This document shows, one piece after another, positions 36,100 to 36,418 of a stretch of DNA of 36,418 nt (its first letter is position 1; each line of letters opens with the position of its first letter). The notes below the pieces were generated by a model. That model was not told the DNA's origin. It ran no database searches and was given only the letters and a program-made list of their open reading frames with translations. The stretch lies in contig JACRCV010000060.1 in NCBI GenBank assembly GCA_016218825.1, forward strand, positions 1 to 36,418. Reading direction: 5' to 3'. The stretch is from Deltaproteobacteria bacterium. Lineage in GTDB: Bacteria; Myxococcota; XYA12-FULL-58-9. The position numbers and the translations under genes are program-made.

Positions 36100-36418
36100 G
36101 GTGAGTACCTCCGAGATGGCGGGCGATCGCAGGCGGAGCCTCGGTGGGCCCGTCGTCGCCGGTTGTGGGGGCCCTGTATACGTCGTCGATCCGGTTCTCA
36201 CAAGGTCGGTTGTCGCCTGAGGCTCAGGTTTGATCTTTCTGACCCTCTGGGCGTGCCCCTTGCGCCGACGCTACATCCGGATCTTCTGGGGGTGCCCCCC
36301 GCGCTGCGCGGGGGTCCTGCTTCCCAACGGCCGCTAGGCTACGCCGCTCCTATTCGTCGCGGCTCGCTGAGCGGCCGTACGGTCGCAACCTTACGGGCTC
36401 GGCCGTTCGGCCTCGGCC
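36100..36418. other. Upstream region of ino1, palindrome-rich, no gene seen
   Basis: About 320 bases without a convincing gene. The ino1 ribosome binding site lies within the first 15 bases. Further right are several GC-rich inverted repeats: CCCCCGCGC/GCGCGGGGG around a single T near 36296-36314, a CCGTACGG palindrome near 36375, and GGCCG/CGGCC (36401-36412). Their density suggests a dispersed repeat or a terminator for a gene beyond the window, but this cannot be decided here. Confidence 0.4.

Overview
High-GC bacterial chromosome segment, most likely from a deltaproteobacterium in the broad sense (Myxococcota-like). The pointers are a lipoprotein with MopE-type Asp/Cys repeats and myxobacterial-type Cys-rich repeats, periplasmic multihaem cytochromes, the tilS/ftsH/folP neighbourhood, and strong G/C bias at third codon positions. 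No genus can be named from the sequence alone.

Layout. (1) About 1-7130 is accessory DNA of visibly lower GC. It holds an unknown protein, a primase-polymerase fused to a P-loop ATPase, a small coupled ORF, a large serine recombinase, an AbiC-like membrane protein and a small orphan, and it stops against the 3' end of a tRNA-Arg(UCU) gene (7131-7207, minus). I read it as an integrated mobile element with a defence-like cargo; its left end is not visible. (2) 7649-14121 is one giant surface lipoprotein gene, split by an apparent single-base frameshift near 13082. (3) 14129-21965 carries folP, ftsH and tilS on the minus strand. A plus-strand operon of two multihaem c-type cytochromes and two Cys-less thioredoxin-fold/TPR paralogues (15112-18604) sits between folP and ftsH.

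(4) 22086-27991 is the most unusual part: a very tight plus-strand operon of a 206-aa unknown protein, two tandem radical SAM paralogues with C-terminal auxiliary Cys domains, a third radical SAM protein with the auxiliary Cys domain at its N-terminus, and two tandem GT-A-like glycosyltransferase paralogues. A convergent 234-aa unknown (28028-28732), a 564-aa coiled-coil protein with an aromatic-rich tail (28924-30618) and a GT-B glycosyltransferase (30628-32301) follow. Together this looks like an undescribed protein- or peptide-modifying system that combines radical chemistry with glycosylation. The substrate is unknown; the unknown proteins in the cluster are the first candidates.

(5) 32361-36099 returns to core functions: a promoter, yceD (DUF177), rpmF, a DprA-like protein overlapping a cyclic-nucleotide-binding-domain protein, and a convergent myo-inositol-phosphate synthase. 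The last 320 bases are palindrome-rich and hold no recognisable gene.

All functional calls rest on reading motifs and gene order by eye. No database search was possible.
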